Positions 21,449-22,320 of a DNA stretch of 22,320 bases are shown in pieces. A model generated the notes under the pieces. It was not told the DNA's origin. It made no database searches and saw nothing but the letters and a program-made list of their open reading frames with translations. Made by a program: the position numbers and the translations under genes. Source of the stretch: Solirubrobacterales bacterium (lineage in GTDB: Bacteria > Actinomycetota > Thermoleophilia > Solirubrobacterales > Solirubrobacteraceae); contig PMKB01000300.1 of assembly GCA_003157595.1 (NCBI GenBank), positions 7,198 through 29,517 of the forward strand, read 5' to 3'. How positions within the stretch are numbered: position 1 is the first letter of the stretch; each line of letters opens with the position of its first letter.

Positions 21449-22159
21449 CTACTTCTTCTTGCTCGGCGGTGGACCGGTCAGCACGATCTTCGGCGGGTAG
21501 TTCCCGAGCCGCGTGTCGGCGCCGAAACTGTCGCCCTTGCAGCCCCACGGGCGGCCGAGGTCGTAGGGTCCCGAGATGTACTGGGTGACCGTGGCGGTCG
21601 CCGTCGGAGCGGTCTTGGTGCCGCCGATCGTCGCCGTCGCGGTCGCGTCGGTGACGGTCAGGATCGGGTCGACGCGGGGCTCGGTGCAGAGGTTCTTGCC
21701 GGCGATCACGAACTGGCCGGTGATCACCTCGAAGGCAGCCGAGGCCAATCCCGTGCAGTTGATCTGCACGCCCGGAATGAAGCCGCTGCAGGAGAAGCTG
21801 TCGGTGGTCGACGGCACGCCGGCGAGCGCCACGAGCGGCGACTGGTCGAAGTACTGGACCTGGTGGGGCTCGGTCTCGATCTGGTAGCCGGTGATCGGGC
21901 CGTCACAGGAGAACTGGTACTCGACCTGCGTCCCGGAAACACCCGATTCCGCGACGCCCTTCTCGATGTGGCCGTCGCAGGTGTAGTTGTTCGGGTCGTC
22001 GGTCGCGACGGTGGGCCCGGTCGCGCCGGTCGCGCCGGCCGCGGCATGCGCGCTACGGGCCTGCCCGAGCGACGCCCCCAGAGCCGGGAGCGCGATCGCG
22101 ACGGCAAGAACCCCGAGCACGGCGACCAGCCGGCGACGGGCGGGATGAGATCTGAGCAA
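21449..22159 (-). CDS. Exported Cys-rich protein of unknown function
   Basis: A 236-residue protein with a clear signal peptide (MLRSHPARRRLVAVLGVLAVAIALPALGAS, likely cut after AHA near residue 40). The mature part starts with a short Gly-Ala-Thr run (GATGATGP) like that of the transglycosylase. It contains six Cys, four of them in similar segments: YTCDGHI, FSCDGPITG, FSCSGFIPG and INCTG. This suggests a small beta-rich repeat held by disulfides. The tail is Lys-rich (PPPSKKK). I recognise no family and assign no function. The start is TTG 22159, supported by a perfect AGGAGG 5 nt upstream. It is convergent with ppk1 and shares its terminator. Confidence 0.82.
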   Translation of the reverse strand: MLRSHPARRRLVAVLGVLAVAIALPALGASLGQARSAHAAAGATGATGPTVATDDPNNYTCDGHIEKGVAESGVSGTQVEYQFSCDGPITGYQIETEPHQVQYFDQSPLVALAGVPSTTDSFSCSGFIPGVQINCTGLASAAFEVITGQFVIAGKNLCTEPRVDPILTVTDATATATIGGTKTAPTATATVTQYISGPYDLGRPWGCKGDSFGADTRLGNYPPKIVLTGPPPSKKK

Positions 22160-22164
22160 CGTGT

Positions 22165-22170
22165 CCTCCT
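22165..22170 (-). promoter_or_regulatory. Ribosome binding site deciding a TTG start
   Basis: On the minus strand AGGAGG lies 5 nt before TTG 22159. No ATG or GTG fits this site, so TTG is the likely start. Confidence 0.7.
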
Positions 22171-22294
22171 GTGGGTATGTCGATCGTTGAGCGAGGCTGC
22201 CGATCCGCTGACGGTACGCGGTACGCGCAGCCTACCGCAAACGACCTAAACCAGATCGTCATAGTGAAGATCCTGCTAGGATTTGCGCTTCGCA

Positions 22295-22320
22295 GTGGCC
22301 AAAGCAAACCATCGAAACGG
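22295..22320 (+). CDS. Possible start of a gene running off the right edge
   Basis: GTG GCC AAA GCA AAC CAT CGA AAC is open to the window end and follows a TAGGAT -10-like element (22277-22282) by 12 nt. With eight codons visible nothing can be said about the product, and it may not be a gene. The rest of the gap from 22171 holds only a 7-bp tandem repeat (22212-22225). Confidence 0.22.

Noticed and set aside
22212..22225. Tandem GGTACGC repeat (two 7-bp copies)
   Set aside because: Only two short copies at no definite place relative to a promoter; too little to call an operator.
1..22320. Search for mobile elements, CRISPR arrays, tRNA and rRNA genes
   Set aside because: No transposase or integrase motifs, no spaced identical repeats, and no tRNA-like cloverleaf or rRNA segment were seen by eye. 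A covariance-model search could still find a small RNA.

Overview
The window is a high-GC chromosomal segment with closely packed genes on both strands. Its gene content fits an actinobacterium: an actinobacterial-type GT-C mannosyltransferase homologue, a short Ppx, CHAD proteins beside ppk1, PHP-GT4 fusions, and many starts that look leaderless. I would guess Thermoleophilia (Solirubrobacterales-like), but no rRNA or other marker gene is present to prove it. I saw no tRNA, rRNA, CRISPR array, insertion sequence or prophage gene.

Left part (1-6750), metabolic and stress genes: the N-terminal part of an acyl-CoA dehydrogenase runs off the left edge. It is divergent from a single-domain rhodanese. 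Next come a LOG-family (TIGR00730-like) nucleotide hydrolase, a GT-C membrane glycosyltransferase and a cold-shock protein (all minus strand). The plus-strand pair msrB and a RibD-C-like reductase follows, and a MscS-type channel converges on it.

Middle part (6786-14103), cell-envelope genes: a CpsB/YwqE-like PHP phosphatase, a tiny two-helix membrane protein, a 347-bp structured intergenic region, a PHP-glycosyltransferase (GT4) fusion overlapped by a polysaccharide-deacetylase-like protein, and an 872-residue exported lytic transglycosylase. The last has a collagen-like Gly-X-Thr stretch and a degenerate, interrupted M23 domain.

Right part (14112-21430), a phosphate and polyphosphate island: a DUF47/PhoU-like gene (minus), a receiver-less OmpR-type DNA-binding protein, phoU, a full OmpR/PhoP-like response regulator, sixA (minus), ppx, a CHAD domain divided between two overlapping genes, and ppk1. 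ppx, both CHAD halves and ppk1 form one tight operon holding both polyphosphate synthesis and degradation. A small exported Cys-rich protein of unknown function closes the window.

The most interesting signal is regulatory. Tandem 11-bp boxes with a [T/G]TCAC core (GTGA[A/C] on the other strand), resembling PHO boxes, lie in four intergenic regions. They are in front of the DUF47 gene (four units), the response regulator (two), the CpsB-like PHP gene (two) and the PHP-GT4 gene (two, opposite orientation). In the first three the box ends 28-29 bp before a TAnnnT -10 element. I infer a local PhoP-like regulon that joins phosphate/polyphosphate control to envelope glycan genes. The second main finding is the CHAD domain split at its internal pseudo-repeat by an ATGA overlap.
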